From UBA8529 sp964390565 (lineage in GTDB: Bacteria > Bacteroidota > Bacteroidia > Bacteroidales > Tenuifilaceae): 64,000 nt of DNA. This document shows, in pieces, positions 8,358-17,266 of the stretch. The first letter of the stretch is position 1; every line of letters begins with the position of its first letter. A program made the translations under genes and the position numbers. The stretch covers positions 33,327 through 97,326 of the forward strand of contig CAYMII010000007.1 of NCBI GenBank assembly GCA_964390565.1. The letters run 5' to 3'. Below the pieces are notes generated by a model. That model was not told the origin of the DNA and did no database searches. It saw nothing but the letters and a program-made list of their open reading frames with translations.

Positions 8358-9882
8358 AGTTACTTCTGTACCGTTTAACTATAATGTTGTAAAAGGCTTT
8401 AAAGAAATACTTTATATCTGTTATAAAAGGATGCTTTTCGTAGGCGTTTAGGTACTTCATCTCTGAGGCCATTATCTCATCGAGTGTTTTAGGATTATCT
8501 ACGTAGAATGGAGGAACTAATCCCGGTTTAAACCTTACCCTTTTTTCTTGTAACTCTTTGGTATAAAGACTAAAATAGTGTTTGCTAAGCGGTCGAACAC
8601 CAACTATTTTAAGGTCACCTTTTAAAAGGTTAACTATCATTGGTAATTCGTCAATCCAAAACTTTCTCATAAATCTTCCAAGTGTGGAAACCCTGAAGTC
8701 ATCACGAATTTTTCCTCCTTCTTGCAAGTTGTGCTTATCGAAAATATAACTTTGTAAATACTCAGCATAAGGGTGCATGGTGCGCATCTTATATACTTTT
8801 ATAATCTTTCCTCCCTTTCCAATTCGCTTAAGCTTAATAATTGGCCCATAGGTGGGCTCAAGGTCAAAGGCTGGTTGTTTAATTTTTCGGGAAATTACAT
8901 AGAGGTGATTATCGACATACTCCTCTTCTAACACCTCAAATCCACACGAGTAAAGCCGTCCTAAAAGTTCTGCTCTGCTTATTACCCTATTCTCGCCTCG
9001 GGTTAAAACGAAGTAAATACTTTTTGTAAAAGGGAATTTTGGAAATACGCGTTTAAGAAAGTAATCAAGTGTATAGTATATATAATTAAAAATAGGTGGG
9101 TATTTGGTGAGTATACGTTTTTTTCTCAGCTCTTTCGTTTCGGCAAGGCAAACAAATATTCCTCCCTTGGGGAGTTTATCATTTACTGCCTCAAAAAACT
9201 TGTTGATTCTTCGGATATCATTAACCCGCTTTAGATTTATTATAGAGTTATAGTAATCGTCGCTTTGATTTGAAACGTTAAACCTTGTGGTGGTTGAAAG
9301 GATCAGATTTCGTTCTGAAAAAAGATTTACTGCTTTTTCGAAGTAACAGTAAGCGGTTCGTCCTAACTCAAAGATAATCTCCTTCTTTATGGCCGCTTCT
9401 CTTTTTTTATCAACAAGAACAGGCTCATCAATTTTATATGTTTGCTCTTTTTCCTTTCTCTTCGGTCTTCGAGATTTCGGCTGGAGAAAATCATCTGAAA
9501 GGACGTTGGTTTTCTTTAGCAACACCCAAAAGTAGAAGAATGCAATTTCAAAAAAGGTTGTAAAAGCAACGGTCCCAATTACAATGAACCGTGAATATCT
9601 ATCAGCACGTAAAAAGAAAATTAGAATTGTTGTAAAAGCAAGTATTCCAAGGTTACTAATTAGGATCTGCTTGGTGTTGTCTGTATGTTTTTTTGCATCA
9701 AGATCATACTTGCTAAAAGTCAACGATATTACAATCCAAATAGCACCAAATACAAGTAACGCCTCGGTATAATTTGTTAGGTATGCTATAAATGATGAGT
9801 GTTTTAGCATTGCGCTAATAAAAAAACCCATCATTATAAATATGATATCAAAAAAGATAAATCCTAATACTCTGCGACTCAT
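8356..9882 (-). CDS. Sugar transferase with four TM segments and a methyltransferase-like middle domain
   Basis: 508 residues in three parts. First come four hydrophobic segments (about 7-27, 30-56, 72-90, 98-121). Next is a soluble region (about 175-335) whose order, LPKGGIFVCLAE followed by GFEVLEEEYVDNHLYVISRK, resembles the second half of a class I methyltransferase. Last is a C-terminal bacterial sugar-transferase domain with KVYKMRTM, DELPMIVNLLKGDLKIVGVRP (about 405-426) and KPGLVPPFY. Such enzymes move a sugar phosphate from a nucleotide sugar to polyprenyl phosphate at the inner membrane, starting exopolysaccharide or O-antigen synthesis. The re-entrant hydrophobic helix normally before the catalytic part is not visible, so it may depend on the N-terminal membrane block. 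No polysaccharide cluster is adjacent. Confidence 0.8.
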   Translation of the reverse strand: MSRRVLGFIFFDIIFIMMGFFISAMLKHSSFIAYLTNYTEALLVFGAIWIVISLTFSKYDLDAKKHTDNTKQILISNLGILAFTTILIFFLRADRYSRFIVIGTVAFTTFFEIAFFYFWVLLKKTNVLSDDFLQPKSRRPKRKEKEQTYKIDEPVLVDKKREAAIKKEIIFELGRTAYCYFEKAVNLFSERNLILSTTTRFNVSNQSDDYYNSIINLKRVNDIRRINKFFEAVNDKLPKGGIFVCLAETKELRKKRILTKYPPIFNYIYYTLDYFLKRVFPKFPFTKSIYFVLTRGENRVISRAELLGRLYSCGFEVLEEEYVDNHLYVISRKIKQPAFDLEPTYGPIIKLKRIGKGGKIIKVYKMRTMHPYAEYLQSYIFDKHNLQEGGKIRDDFRVSTLGRFMRKFWIDELPMIVNLLKGDLKIVGVRPLSKHYFSLYTKELQEKRVRFKPGLVPPFYVDNPKTLDEIMASEMKYLNAYEKHPFITDIKYFFKAFYNIIVKRYRSN

Positions 9883-10001
9883 TGATTATCTGTTAAAAAC
9901 ATTATGCCAATATAACTTTTATGTACTAATATTAAACACCGATTCATAAAAATTATTTCTTCTCTTTGGTGTAAAATGTTTTACAAACCTAATAAACGCT
10001 A

Positions 10002-10033
10002 CAAATTTAGGTTTAATCTTTATGTATCACAAT
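10002..10033 (-). promoter_or_regulatory. Promoter of the sugar-transferase gene
   Basis: On the reverse strand, ATTG (10030-10033), a 20-base spacer and TAAATTTG (10002-10009) fit the Bacteroidota consensus. Transcription would start near 9995, leaving a leader of about 110 bases before the ATG at 9882. Confidence 0.65.
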
Positions 10034-10081
10034 TCATTGGCGATAATCTACATCATCTAAAATATCTTTTATACATTATAA

Positions 10082-10107
10082 TTTGATGATTTAAGATTGT
10101 ACATTTG
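10082..10107 (+). promoter_or_regulatory. Promoter candidate for the DUF3352-like gene
   Basis: TACATTTG at 10100-10107 is a full -7 match. The nearest TTTG (10082-10085) is only 14 bases upstream, shorter than the usual 19-20, so the -33 assignment is uncertain. The ATG at 10154 would follow a leader of about 40 bases. Confidence 0.45.
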
Positions 10108-10153
10108 CATATAATTCGCTACACAGTAGTTGACTTAAAGGTTTTGAGTTGCC

Positions 10154-12922
10154 ATGAAGAAGTTTCTACTTTTTTCTGTTTTTTCGCTTATCATTTTATC
10201 CTCATTAGCCTATTTTCTCTTCTTCCGCTCGCAGGAAGATTACGATGTATCTACCGATGCTATTTCGGCAGTTCCTGTATCTGCTTCTTTTATTTTAAAG
10301 GTTAATAATTTCCATCGTTTCACCGAAAATCTTCGAAATCGTAATCATATATGGGAAACTCTTAAGCCATTTACATCTGTAGCAAAAACTGACAGCATTA
10401 TCGCTTTGATAGACACTTTAAGCATTCGCTCATCAGCATTTAACCTGTTGATTACTGTTAACCCTGTTTACATCTCAACACATGTCGATCAGAATGGTGA
10501 ATTCAACTATCTATCCGCTGTGAGGGTATCAAAAGGATTTGATAAAAGCGAACAGAATAACTTGGTTAATAGTTTTGTAAACAAGGGTTTTAAAATTGAA
10601 AAATATGATTTTGAGAATGCAACAATTTCAAGCCTTGTTGACAGCTATAGATCTTCCGATGTATTATCTTTTTCAATTTATAAGGGGATCCTGATTTGCT
10701 CTTCCTCCAAAAAACTTATTGAAAAAGCAGTAAATCAAATCCATAATAATGCTTCTCTGCTAAAAACGGCAACTTTTTCAGCTATTTACCAAACAGCAGG
10801 AACTAAAGTAGATGCTAACCTATTCTACAACAATCAAACCCTACCATTAACATTCAAAAAATATTTAAATTCCTCTTATAAGGAGGGATTTAACGCTTTT
10901 AGTGATATTGCCGATTGGACCGAGTTAGACATTAGCCTAAAAGAGGACGAAGTTTTCCTAAATGGCTTTACCCAAACTGTTGATACATCAAACTCCTATC
11001 TAAAGATTTTTGCCAACCAGCGCCCGATTGAGAATAAAATAGCGTCGGTTCTTCCTTCCGAAACGGCCTTTTTTGTTTGCCTTGGTATAACAAATCTTGA
11101 TGGCTACCTAAACGATTATCGATTATATCTCGATAAAACGGACAAGATACTTAACTATACTTCGGCTCTTAGCGATTTTAATACTGCTTTTGGCGAAAAC
11201 ATACACGAACTCTACAAGTCGGTTTTCTTAGAAGAGATTGCTTTGGTTTACGCTGCTTTTGATGGCTTAGACTATAAAGATTGTTGGTTTGTTACCATGA
11301 AGGATAGGGGGCAAAGCCAAACAAAACAACTTTTTGTTGATGCTCTCGAAAAATATGCAAAAAGTAAGGGCTTGAGGAAATCAGAATATAAAAGTTCGTT
11401 GAAAATTGACGATGAAAAAAGTGTTGATATCTTCAAATTACCTTCGCGAGGAATTAACTCAACGCTATTTGGGAGTTTATTCGCCGAGGTTTCTGATGAG
11501 TATTTCACTTTTATTGATGATTTCGTAGTTTTTGGTTCATCAAAAGAGGCTATTTCAAAGTTTATCCTTGCAAACATCCGTAACAACCTTCTTCAGCTCG
11601 ATATTTCGTATCGGCAGTTTAGTAATTTACTTGCTGCTGAATCAAACTACTTTATCTACTTAAACCCTCATAAAGCAGAGTCCTTATTTTATAATTATCT
11701 TGACCAAACATCTTCATTTTTCAATCATCTTTCCGCTTTAAACCGTATTCAGGGTGTTTCGCTACAGATGAACGGTGGAAGTTCAATGCTTTTCAACAAT
11801 ATCAGCATTCGGTACTCTCCATATACATCCGAAGAACCTCAAACAGCTTGGGAAACCAGACTCGATACCATTTTTACAATGAAGCCTCAAATAGTTGTAA
11901 ATCATATAACTAAAAACAAAGAGATTTTCGTACAAGACGTTAAAAACAAGGTGTACCTACTTAACGATGTCGGTAGGGTAATATGGACTAAACAACTTCC
12001 CGAGCCAATTTTAGGAGATATTGAACAGGTTGACTTGCTAAAGAATAATAAGCTTCAGTATGTTTTTAATACTCGCAGTTTTATCTTCGCAATTGACCGA
12101 CGTGGGAGTTTTGTGGAGGGGTTTCCAGTTAAATTAAGATCAAAGGCAACCAATCCTGTTGCTATTTTTGATTACGATGGCAGTCGCGATTATCGGTTAT
12201 TTGTTGCGTGCGAAGATCAGAAAATTTACACCTATAATAATAACGGTAAGCCTATTTCAGGATGGAGCTTCCGCAAAAGCGAGCGTAAGGTATATAACCA
12301 ACTACAACACTTTAGGGTTAAGGGGAAAGATTTCATTGTTTTTGCTGATGAAAATCGCCCTTACATTCTCGATAGAAAAGGAGAGGAGCGTGTCACATTT
12401 CCAAGATACTTCTCAAAATCTTTGAATAGCCAATTTATATTGGATGAGGCTAATAGCAATCACACCGATCGGTTGGTAACAACTGATTCTGTTGGGCTTA
12501 TTAAGTTTATCTACTTTAATGGTAGGGTTGAAGATGTTGCAATAAAGGCTTTTTCATCGAGTCATTCTTTTGATTATAAAGACATAGATGCCGACGGAAA
12601 AGTTGAATATATCTTTTTAGATAAATCTCAACTTTACGTTTACAAACAAAATAAAAACTTAATGTTTTTATATAAGTTTGACACCGAAATAGACTCTCAA
12701 ATATTAAATATAATGCTTTCCAAATCTTCGCAATATTTAGGCTTTACATCTTCTTCAAGTAGAAAATTGTATTTAATAAATGGTAATGGATCTTTGTATA
12801 ATGGTTTTCCTTTGAAAGGGTGTTCGCCTTTTAGCATTGCTAAACTATCTAATTCGGGCGTAACATTTAACCTATTTACGGGTTCTTCAAGGGGGATGCT
12901 ATTAAACTATGCAGTAAAATAA
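10154..12922 (+). CDS. Large membrane-anchored DUF3352-like protein with a C-terminal beta-propeller-like region
   Basis: 922 residues with one N-terminal hydrophobic anchor (about 4-24) and a long periplasmic part. Residues 35-560 have the look of DUF3352 proteins (VPVSASFILKVNNFHRF; FFVCLGITNLDGY). From about 575, four to six short repeats of the PQQ/WD type occur (KNKVYLLNDVGRVIWTKQL, RSFIFAIDRRGSFVEGFPVK, DQKIYTYNNNGKPISGW, KLYLINGNGSLYNGFPLK), suggesting a propeller. There are no catalytic signatures. It is followed after 11 bases by a DUF4834 gene and then a ROK kinase, probably one operon. The function is unknown; a scaffold or sensor in the envelope is a guess. Confidence 0.75.
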   Translation: MKKFLLFSVFSLIILSSLAYFLFFRSQEDYDVSTDAISAVPVSASFILKVNNFHRFTENLRNRNHIWETLKPFTSVAKTDSIIALIDTLSIRSSAFNLLITVNPVYISTHVDQNGEFNYLSAVRVSKGFDKSEQNNLVNSFVNKGFKIEKYDFENATISSLVDSYRSSDVLSFSIYKGILICSSSKKLIEKAVNQIHNNASLLKTATFSAIYQTAGTKVDANLFYNNQTLPLTFKKYLNSSYKEGFNAFSDIADWTELDISLKEDEVFLNGFTQTVDTSNSYLKIFANQRPIENKIASVLPSETAFFVCLGITNLDGYLNDYRLYLDKTDKILNYTSALSDFNTAFGENIHELYKSVFLEEIALVYAAFDGLDYKDCWFVTMKDRGQSQTKQLFVDALEKYAKSKGLRKSEYKSSLKIDDEKSVDIFKLPSRGINSTLFGSLFAEVSDEYFTFIDDFVVFGSSKEAISKFILANIRNNLLQLDISYRQFSNLLAAESNYFIYLNPHKAESLFYNYLDQTSSFFNHLSALNRIQGVSLQMNGGSSMLFNNISIRYSPYTSEEPQTAWETRLDTIFTMKPQIVVNHITKNKEIFVQDVKNKVYLLNDVGRVIWTKQLPEPILGDIEQVDLLKNNKLQYVFNTRSFIFAIDRRGSFVEGFPVKLRSKATNPVAIFDYDGSRDYRLFVACEDQKIYTYNNNGKPISGWSFRKSERKVYNQLQHFRVKGKDFIVFADENRPYILDRKGEERVTFPRYFSKSLNSQFILDEANSNHTDRLVTTDSVGLIKFIYFNGRVEDVAIKAFSSSHSFDYKDIDADGKVEYIFLDKSQLYVYKQNKNLMFLYKFDTEIDSQILNIMLSKSSQYLGFTSSSSRKLYLINGNGSLYNGFPLKGCSPFSIAKLSNSGVTFNLFTGSSRGMLLNYAVK

Positions 12923-12933
12923 ACATCAATATA

Positions 12934-13167
12934 ATGTGGTTTTTAAAATTTATTTTGATCGTCTTTATTGTTCTGACTGTTTTGGGTTGGATAGGACGAA
13001 TCTTTCTAAGAATCTATCTTGCCCGTTTAGCTCGTAGAATGCAGCAACAGTCTGAGGCAGACAAAGGACAAAAGGTTGGTGAAACCTATATAAAAGACAC
13101 CGCATCAAAAGAAAAAATCGTTGACAAAACTGTTGGCGACTACGTAGATTTTGAGGAGATTAAATAG
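12934..13167 (+). CDS. DUF4834-type small membrane protein
   Basis: 77 residues: one N-terminal membrane helix (about 4-26), an arginine-rich stretch (RIYLARLARRMQQQ) and an acidic tail ending DYVDFEEIK. This pattern is that of DUF4834, a Bacteroidota-specific small protein whose C-terminal VDFEEI motif is conserved. The function is unknown. It sits 11 bases after the propeller protein and 21 before the ROK kinase. Confidence 0.75.
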   Translation: MWFLKFILIVFIVLTVLGWIGRIFLRIYLARLARRMQQQSEADKGQKVGETYIKDTASKEKIVDKTVGDYVDFEEIK

Positions 13168-13188
13168 GTAATACAATATTATCATACA

Positions 13189-14151
13189 ATGATTGAAATT
13201 GTTGCTGGAATAGATATTGGCGGAACCAATTCTGTGATAGGATTAGTAACTCGGGATGGTGATTGTGTTGCAGAAACAACAATGCCTACTCGCAATAATG
13301 GAAGTTTTGAAGCCTATATCGAATCTCTATCGAATAAAATCAAAGCCCTTCATGCTCAAGTAGGTTCTGAAAAATACAAACTTTGCGGTGTGGGAATTGG
13401 GGCTCCAAACGGTTCTTTTGGCCTAGGTGCAATTGTTAACGCCCCAAATCTCGAATGGAAAGGGATGTTGCCAATATGTAAAGAAATTACAAAAAACCTC
13501 GATCTCCCTGCTGTTGTTACAAACGATGCCAATGCGGCCGCTCTTGGCGAAATGCTTTTTGGTAGCGCCAAAGGGATGAAAGATTTTATCGTCGTTACCC
13601 TTGGAACAGGCTTGGGTAGTGGAATTGTCGCTAACGGAAAGTTGGTTATTGGACACGATGGTTTTGCCGGGGAGCTTGGTCATACTATTTCTGAGGTAAA
13701 TGGCAGAATGTGTGGCTGCGGTAACAAGGGCTGCCTCGAAACATACGTATCTGCAACCGGCATTAAACGTACCGTATTCATGCTTCTTGCTCAAAGCAAT
13801 AAACCAAGTGTTTTAAGGGATGTTAGCTACGAAAACCTAACATCAAAAATTGTTACAGAGGCTGCTCATAATGGCGACCCTATTGCGCTTGAAGCATTTG
13901 AATATTCGGGTCGTATTTTAGGCATTAAACTTGCTGAAACCATTACCCTTTTTAGCCCCGAGGCAATATTCCTTTTTGGTGGTGTGGCAAAAGCGGGAAA
14001 CTTTTTATTCGATCCAACAAAAAAATATATGGAAGAGTATATGTTCCCAATTTTCAGAGGTAAAGTAAAACTTCTTCCTTCGGGATTAGAGGGAAAGAAT
14101 GCTGCTGTTCTTGGCGCTGCTGCTCTAATTTGGGAGGAGATAAATAAGTAA
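13189..14151 (+). CDS. ROK-family sugar kinase (glucokinase-like)
   Basis: 320 residues, full length for the family. The N-terminal phosphate loop is GIDIGGTNSVIGLV (8-21). The catalytic aspartate lies in VTNDANAAALGE (Asp113). ELGH (162-165) plus the zinc loop CGCGNKGCLE (Cys175, Cys177, Cys182 with His165) define the ROK signature. Family members phosphorylate glucose, N-acetylmannosamine or similar hexoses with ATP; glucokinase is most likely but not provable here. It is the last gene of the run starting at 10154. Confidence 0.9.
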   Translation: MIEIVAGIDIGGTNSVIGLVTRDGDCVAETTMPTRNNGSFEAYIESLSNKIKALHAQVGSEKYKLCGVGIGAPNGSFGLGAIVNAPNLEWKGMLPICKEITKNLDLPAVVTNDANAAALGEMLFGSAKGMKDFIVVTLGTGLGSGIVANGKLVIGHDGFAGELGHTISEVNGRMCGCGNKGCLETYVSATGIKRTVFMLLAQSNKPSVLRDVSYENLTSKIVTEAAHNGDPIALEAFEYSGRILGIKLAETITLFSPEAIFLFGGVAKAGNFLFDPTKKYMEEYMFPIFRGKVKLLPSGLEGKNAAVLGAAALIWEEINK

Positions 14152-14165
14152 TTAACACTTTTTGT

Positions 14166-14197
14166 TTTGAATTATATAACATTTGAAGCTACCTTTA
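14166..14197 (+). promoter_or_regulatory. Promoter of the aminopeptidase P gene
   Basis: TTTG (14166-14169), a 20-base spacer and TACCTTTA (14190-14197, 7 of 8 to TAnnTTTG). The start would be near 14204, some 19 bases upstream of the ATG at 14223. Confidence 0.6.
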
Positions 14198-14222
14198 AAC
14201 TCCATTAAAAAAATAAACTACC

Positions 14223-15614
14223 ATGTTTGATAGTAAAGTGTATTCGGAAAGACGACTTAAACTGCGGAAGAAAATTCGTTCTGGTCTTGTTCTTATTCTT
14301 GGGAATAACGAAGCGCCAATGAACTACCCCGCAAACACTTATCATTTCCGTCAGGATAGCAACTTCCTTTACTTCTTTGGCCTCGATCTACCCGGTCTTG
14401 TTGGAGTAATTGATATCGAAGACGGTAAGGATTGTATTTACGGAAATAATGTCGATATCGATGATATTATCTGGATGGGCCCTCAGCCCACTATCAACGA
14501 ACTTGCTGCAAAAGCAGGAGTACTTTGCACACATCCTTTAAAAGATTTAGCATCAACCCTACAGCGAGCTATTAATCAAGGAAGAAAAATTCATTTTACT
14601 CCACCATATCGTGCCGAAAATATTATCACTCTTGAACGTTTGCTGGGTATTCACCCCTCATTGGTTCAAAAGTATGCATCTAAAGACCTTGTTAATGCTA
14701 TCGTTTCATTACGTTCTATCAAAGAGGCATGCGAAATTGAAGAGATTGAAAAAGCGTGCGATATAGGATATATAATGCATACAACAGCCATGAAAATGGC
14801 AAAAATTGGTGAAACCGAAAGGAATATTGCCGGTGCAATGGAAGGTGTTGCTAGTAGCTTAGGCCTATTCCCATCGTTCCCAATTATCTTATCGCAAAAT
14901 GGAGAAACGCTTCATAACCACGATCATTCGCAAATCTTAAAAGAAGGTCGTTTGTTACTGTGCGATGCCGGGGCCGAATCTGTCTCTCATTATGCATCAG
15001 ACTTTACAAGAACTATCCCTGTTGGTGGAAGATTCACACAGCGTCAAAAGGATATTTACAATATCGTTTTGGCAGCAAACAATAAAGCCATTGAGATTGC
15101 CAAACCAGGTATTCCTTATATTCAAGTTCACCTTGAGGCTGCAAAAGTAATTGCTGCAGGATTAAAAGAACTTGGCCTGATGAAGGGCGATGTAAACGAG
15201 GCTGTTGCTAATGGTGCACACGCTCTGTTTTTCCCTCACGGCCTTGGCCATATGATGGGTATTGATGTTCATGATATGGAGGATCTTGGCGAGAACAACG
15301 TTGGTTATGATGATGAAATTGCTCGTTCCGACCAATTTGGAACCGCATATGTTAGGTTGGGTCGTAGGCTTCAAGAAGGTTTTGTTATTACTGTTGAGCC
15401 AGGCATTTATTTCATCCCCGCACTTGTTGAAAAGTGGAAAACCGAGATGATTAATACCGCTTTTATCAACTTCGATAAGGTTGCTGAATATATTGGTTTT
15501 GGTGGTGTTCGTTTAGAAGATGATATCCTTGTTACAGCAAAAGGTTGCAGATTGCTTGGATCGAAGCGTATACCAATTACTGTTGATGAGGTTGAGAAAA
15601 CTGTTCTTGGATAA
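14223..15614 (+). CDS. pepP: Xaa-Pro aminopeptidase (aminopeptidase P, M24B)
   Basis: A 463-residue cytoplasmic metallopeptidase that removes N-terminal residues before proline. An AMP_N-type domain (about 1-135, with NYPANTYHFRQDSNFLYFFG) precedes the pita-bread catalytic domain. All five metal ligands are visible: Asp248 and Asp260 (LCDAGAESVSHYASDFTRT), His343 (HGLGHMMG), Glu392 (TVEPGIYF) and Glu432 (VRLEDDIL). It has its own promoter and a bidirectional terminator, so it is monocistronic. Confidence 0.95.
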   Translation: MFDSKVYSERRLKLRKKIRSGLVLILGNNEAPMNYPANTYHFRQDSNFLYFFGLDLPGLVGVIDIEDGKDCIYGNNVDIDDIIWMGPQPTINELAAKAGVLCTHPLKDLASTLQRAINQGRKIHFTPPYRAENIITLERLLGIHPSLVQKYASKDLVNAIVSLRSIKEACEIEEIEKACDIGYIMHTTAMKMAKIGETERNIAGAMEGVASSLGLFPSFPIILSQNGETLHNHDHSQILKEGRLLLCDAGAESVSHYASDFTRTIPVGGRFTQRQKDIYNIVLAANNKAIEIAKPGIPYIQVHLEAAKVIAAGLKELGLMKGDVNEAVANGAHALFFPHGLGHMMGIDVHDMEDLGENNVGYDDEIARSDQFGTAYVRLGRRLQEGFVITVEPGIYFIPALVEKWKTEMINTAFINFDKVAEYIGFGGVRLEDDILVTAKGCRLLGSKRIPITVDEVEKTVLG

Positions 15615-15635
15615 GAATGAATTATAATTAATAAG

Positions 15636-15663
15636 AAAGGGCTTGTTGTTCAAGCCCTTTTTT
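15636..15663. terminator. Bidirectional terminator after pepP
   Basis: A ten-base stem AAAGGGCTTG/CAAGCCCTTT (15636-15645 with 15651-15660), a 5-base loop and a T tail. It lies between the convergent pepP and the outer-membrane barrel gene ending at 15667. Confidence 0.93.
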
Positions 15664-15666
15664 GTT

Positions 15667-16779
15667 TTAGAACGCTTCGTTAGCCGTAAAATAAAAAGCC
15701 GGTTTGTTATCGGGTGTAAATCCTACATCAAAGCGAAGATGAACATTAGCGGGGTTTACACGTGCTCTAAACCCAAAACCATAGGATATCTTAAGTTCTT
15801 TTAAACTTATTTCATCTATCTCGCGGCTAACATCTCCTGCCGAACCAAACATCGAGCCTTTAAACCATTTATAGATTGGGAATCGATACTCTAGCTGAGC
15901 GGCAAGTAGATTGTTGTCGCGATAGCGACCTTTATAGTAGCCTCTTAAAACATCGTTTCCACCCATTGCGGGTAGGTATTGAAAAGGAACATCGCCCCAA
16001 GCAAAATCGCCAAACACTTGTAAACTAAATAAATGGCGTCCAATGATTGGGTAGTAATTTCTTAGGTCAATAGTTAACTTGCTAAATTCTAACTTACTAC
16101 CAAATATCTTACTATTAATCATCAAAGAGGCCTTGTAAAATTCCCCTTCTGTAGGGTAAAAGAAGTTATCGCGTGTATCCCATGTAGCAAGCAAACCCAA
16201 CCCTGAAGTAAAGAAGGGTTTTGTTCCGGTTATGGTTTTGTTTATTAATTGGCCTCCTTCCTCAAAATCATCTATTTTGTAATAACTCCATTGTCCTTGA
16301 AATCCGACCATAATGGCATCAAACAATACCCTTTGACGTTGAAAAAGAAGTGAAACATCTTTTGATATATAGTTCTCCTCCAATGAATCATGAGCGTTAC
16401 GACCAATACCAAAAAATTTATCAGGGTAATAGTCGGCTTTTATATGTCCAGAGTAATAGAAGTCACGGTTTTCAGTATAAAACTTAGGTAGAATAGATAT
16501 ACTTGCTTGGTTTTTTAAGGTATATATGAGGTTCCCTTGAATATTTGAGGCTTTTCCTTTTCCTTCCTTAGTAAAATAGTAGCCCCCCGAAACACCTCCG
16601 CCCCAACTGGTCTCCTCACCATAGAAAAGAACAGGAAAAGCGAGAAAGTAATTTCTGTTAAGTTCTTGATTTTGTATGGTGTCCTTCTGCTCTTGATAAC
16701 TGCATCCGCCCATCACTTTTAAAGCAAGCAGTAAGCAAATAGAAGTCACTATTAATATCCTATACATTGTTATTTTCAA
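15667..16779 (-). CDS. Omp85/BamA-type outer-membrane beta-barrel without POTRA domains
   Basis: 370 residues. An N-terminal signal sequence is followed directly by alternating beta strands across the whole length. GGNDVLRGYYKGRYRDN (about 275-291) is the Omp85 lid-loop motif (G-G-x-x-x-L-R-G-Y), and the chain ends in Phe as outer-membrane barrels do. At this length there is no room for POTRA repeats, so it is a barrel-only member, grouped with BamA/TamA or patatin-barrel relatives, not BamA itself. Its function is unknown. A cysteine follows GG near residue 26 but the lipobox is poor. Confidence 0.8.
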   Translation of the reverse strand: MKITMYRILIVTSICLLLALKVMGGCSYQEQKDTIQNQELNRNYFLAFPVLFYGEETSWGGGVSGGYYFTKEGKGKASNIQGNLIYTLKNQASISILPKFYTENRDFYYSGHIKADYYPDKFFGIGRNAHDSLEENYISKDVSLLFQRQRVLFDAIMVGFQGQWSYYKIDDFEEGGQLINKTITGTKPFFTSGLGLLATWDTRDNFFYPTEGEFYKASLMINSKIFGSKLEFSKLTIDLRNYYPIIGRHLFSLQVFGDFAWGDVPFQYLPAMGGNDVLRGYYKGRYRDNNLLAAQLEYRFPIYKWFKGSMFGSAGDVSREIDEISLKELKISYGFGFRARVNPANVHLRFDVGFTPDNKPAFYFTANEAF

Positions 16780-16787
16780 TTATTGTA

Positions 16788-16821
16788 TAAAGGTAGTAAG
16801 CTTTACCCTGATTTATACAAA
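16788..16821 (-). promoter_or_regulatory. Promoter candidate for the Omp85-type barrel
   Basis: On the reverse strand, TTTG (16818-16821), a 22-base spacer and TACCTTTA (16788-16795). The spacer is slightly long, but position relative to the ATG at 16779 is plausible only for a very short leader. Confidence 0.4.
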
Positions 16822-17155
16822 TTTCGCTCCATTTATATATATCTTCTTGCTTCTCTTTTTAATTAACAATTGAACTTAGATGTTGATAATTTTGTTTAGA
16901 TTTTGTTAATAATAATGTTGGTTACGTATTAAAAAAAGATTTGGATTTTAACCCGCCTCATTCATTTATAACTTTTTTTAGATTATCAAAGGGTAATTAC
17001 TAGAATTTAGTGATAACATACACACATATTATTAACCATAATGAACATGTTCGTAAAGTATCTTTTTATAAACAATTCTACTATTAACAGTATGTTAATA
17101 AATGTTGAATTGGGTTGATTTATAAGTAAAAAGTAAATATTCTACCTGTTAAAAA
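16822..17155. other. AT-rich divergent intergenic region
   Basis: Very AT-rich DNA between the barrel gene and nadA. Many short A and T runs and TTAATA-type motifs are present, but no open frame, hairpin terminator or RNA gene was recognised. It may hold regulatory sites. Confidence 0.5.
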
Positions 17156-17186
17156 TTTGTTATCCGAATATTAATAGACAATTTTG
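17156..17186 (+). promoter_or_regulatory. Promoter of nadA-ruvB
   Basis: TTTG (17156-17159), a 19-base spacer and CAATTTTG (17179-17186, 7 of 8 to TAnnTTTG). The start would be near 17193, giving a leader of about 75 bases before nadA. Confidence 0.6.
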
Positions 17187-17266
17187 CAAGCGCTTTTCAA
17201 GTTTTTTTTAAACTGAATTAACAGCATAACATCATCATCATTTTATAAATTATTTAAAAAATAAAT

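Noticed and set aside
13423..13794. Antisense frame of 123 codons in the ROK kinase gene
   Set aside because: Mirror of the strongly supported ROK gene, with no domain or promoter of its own.
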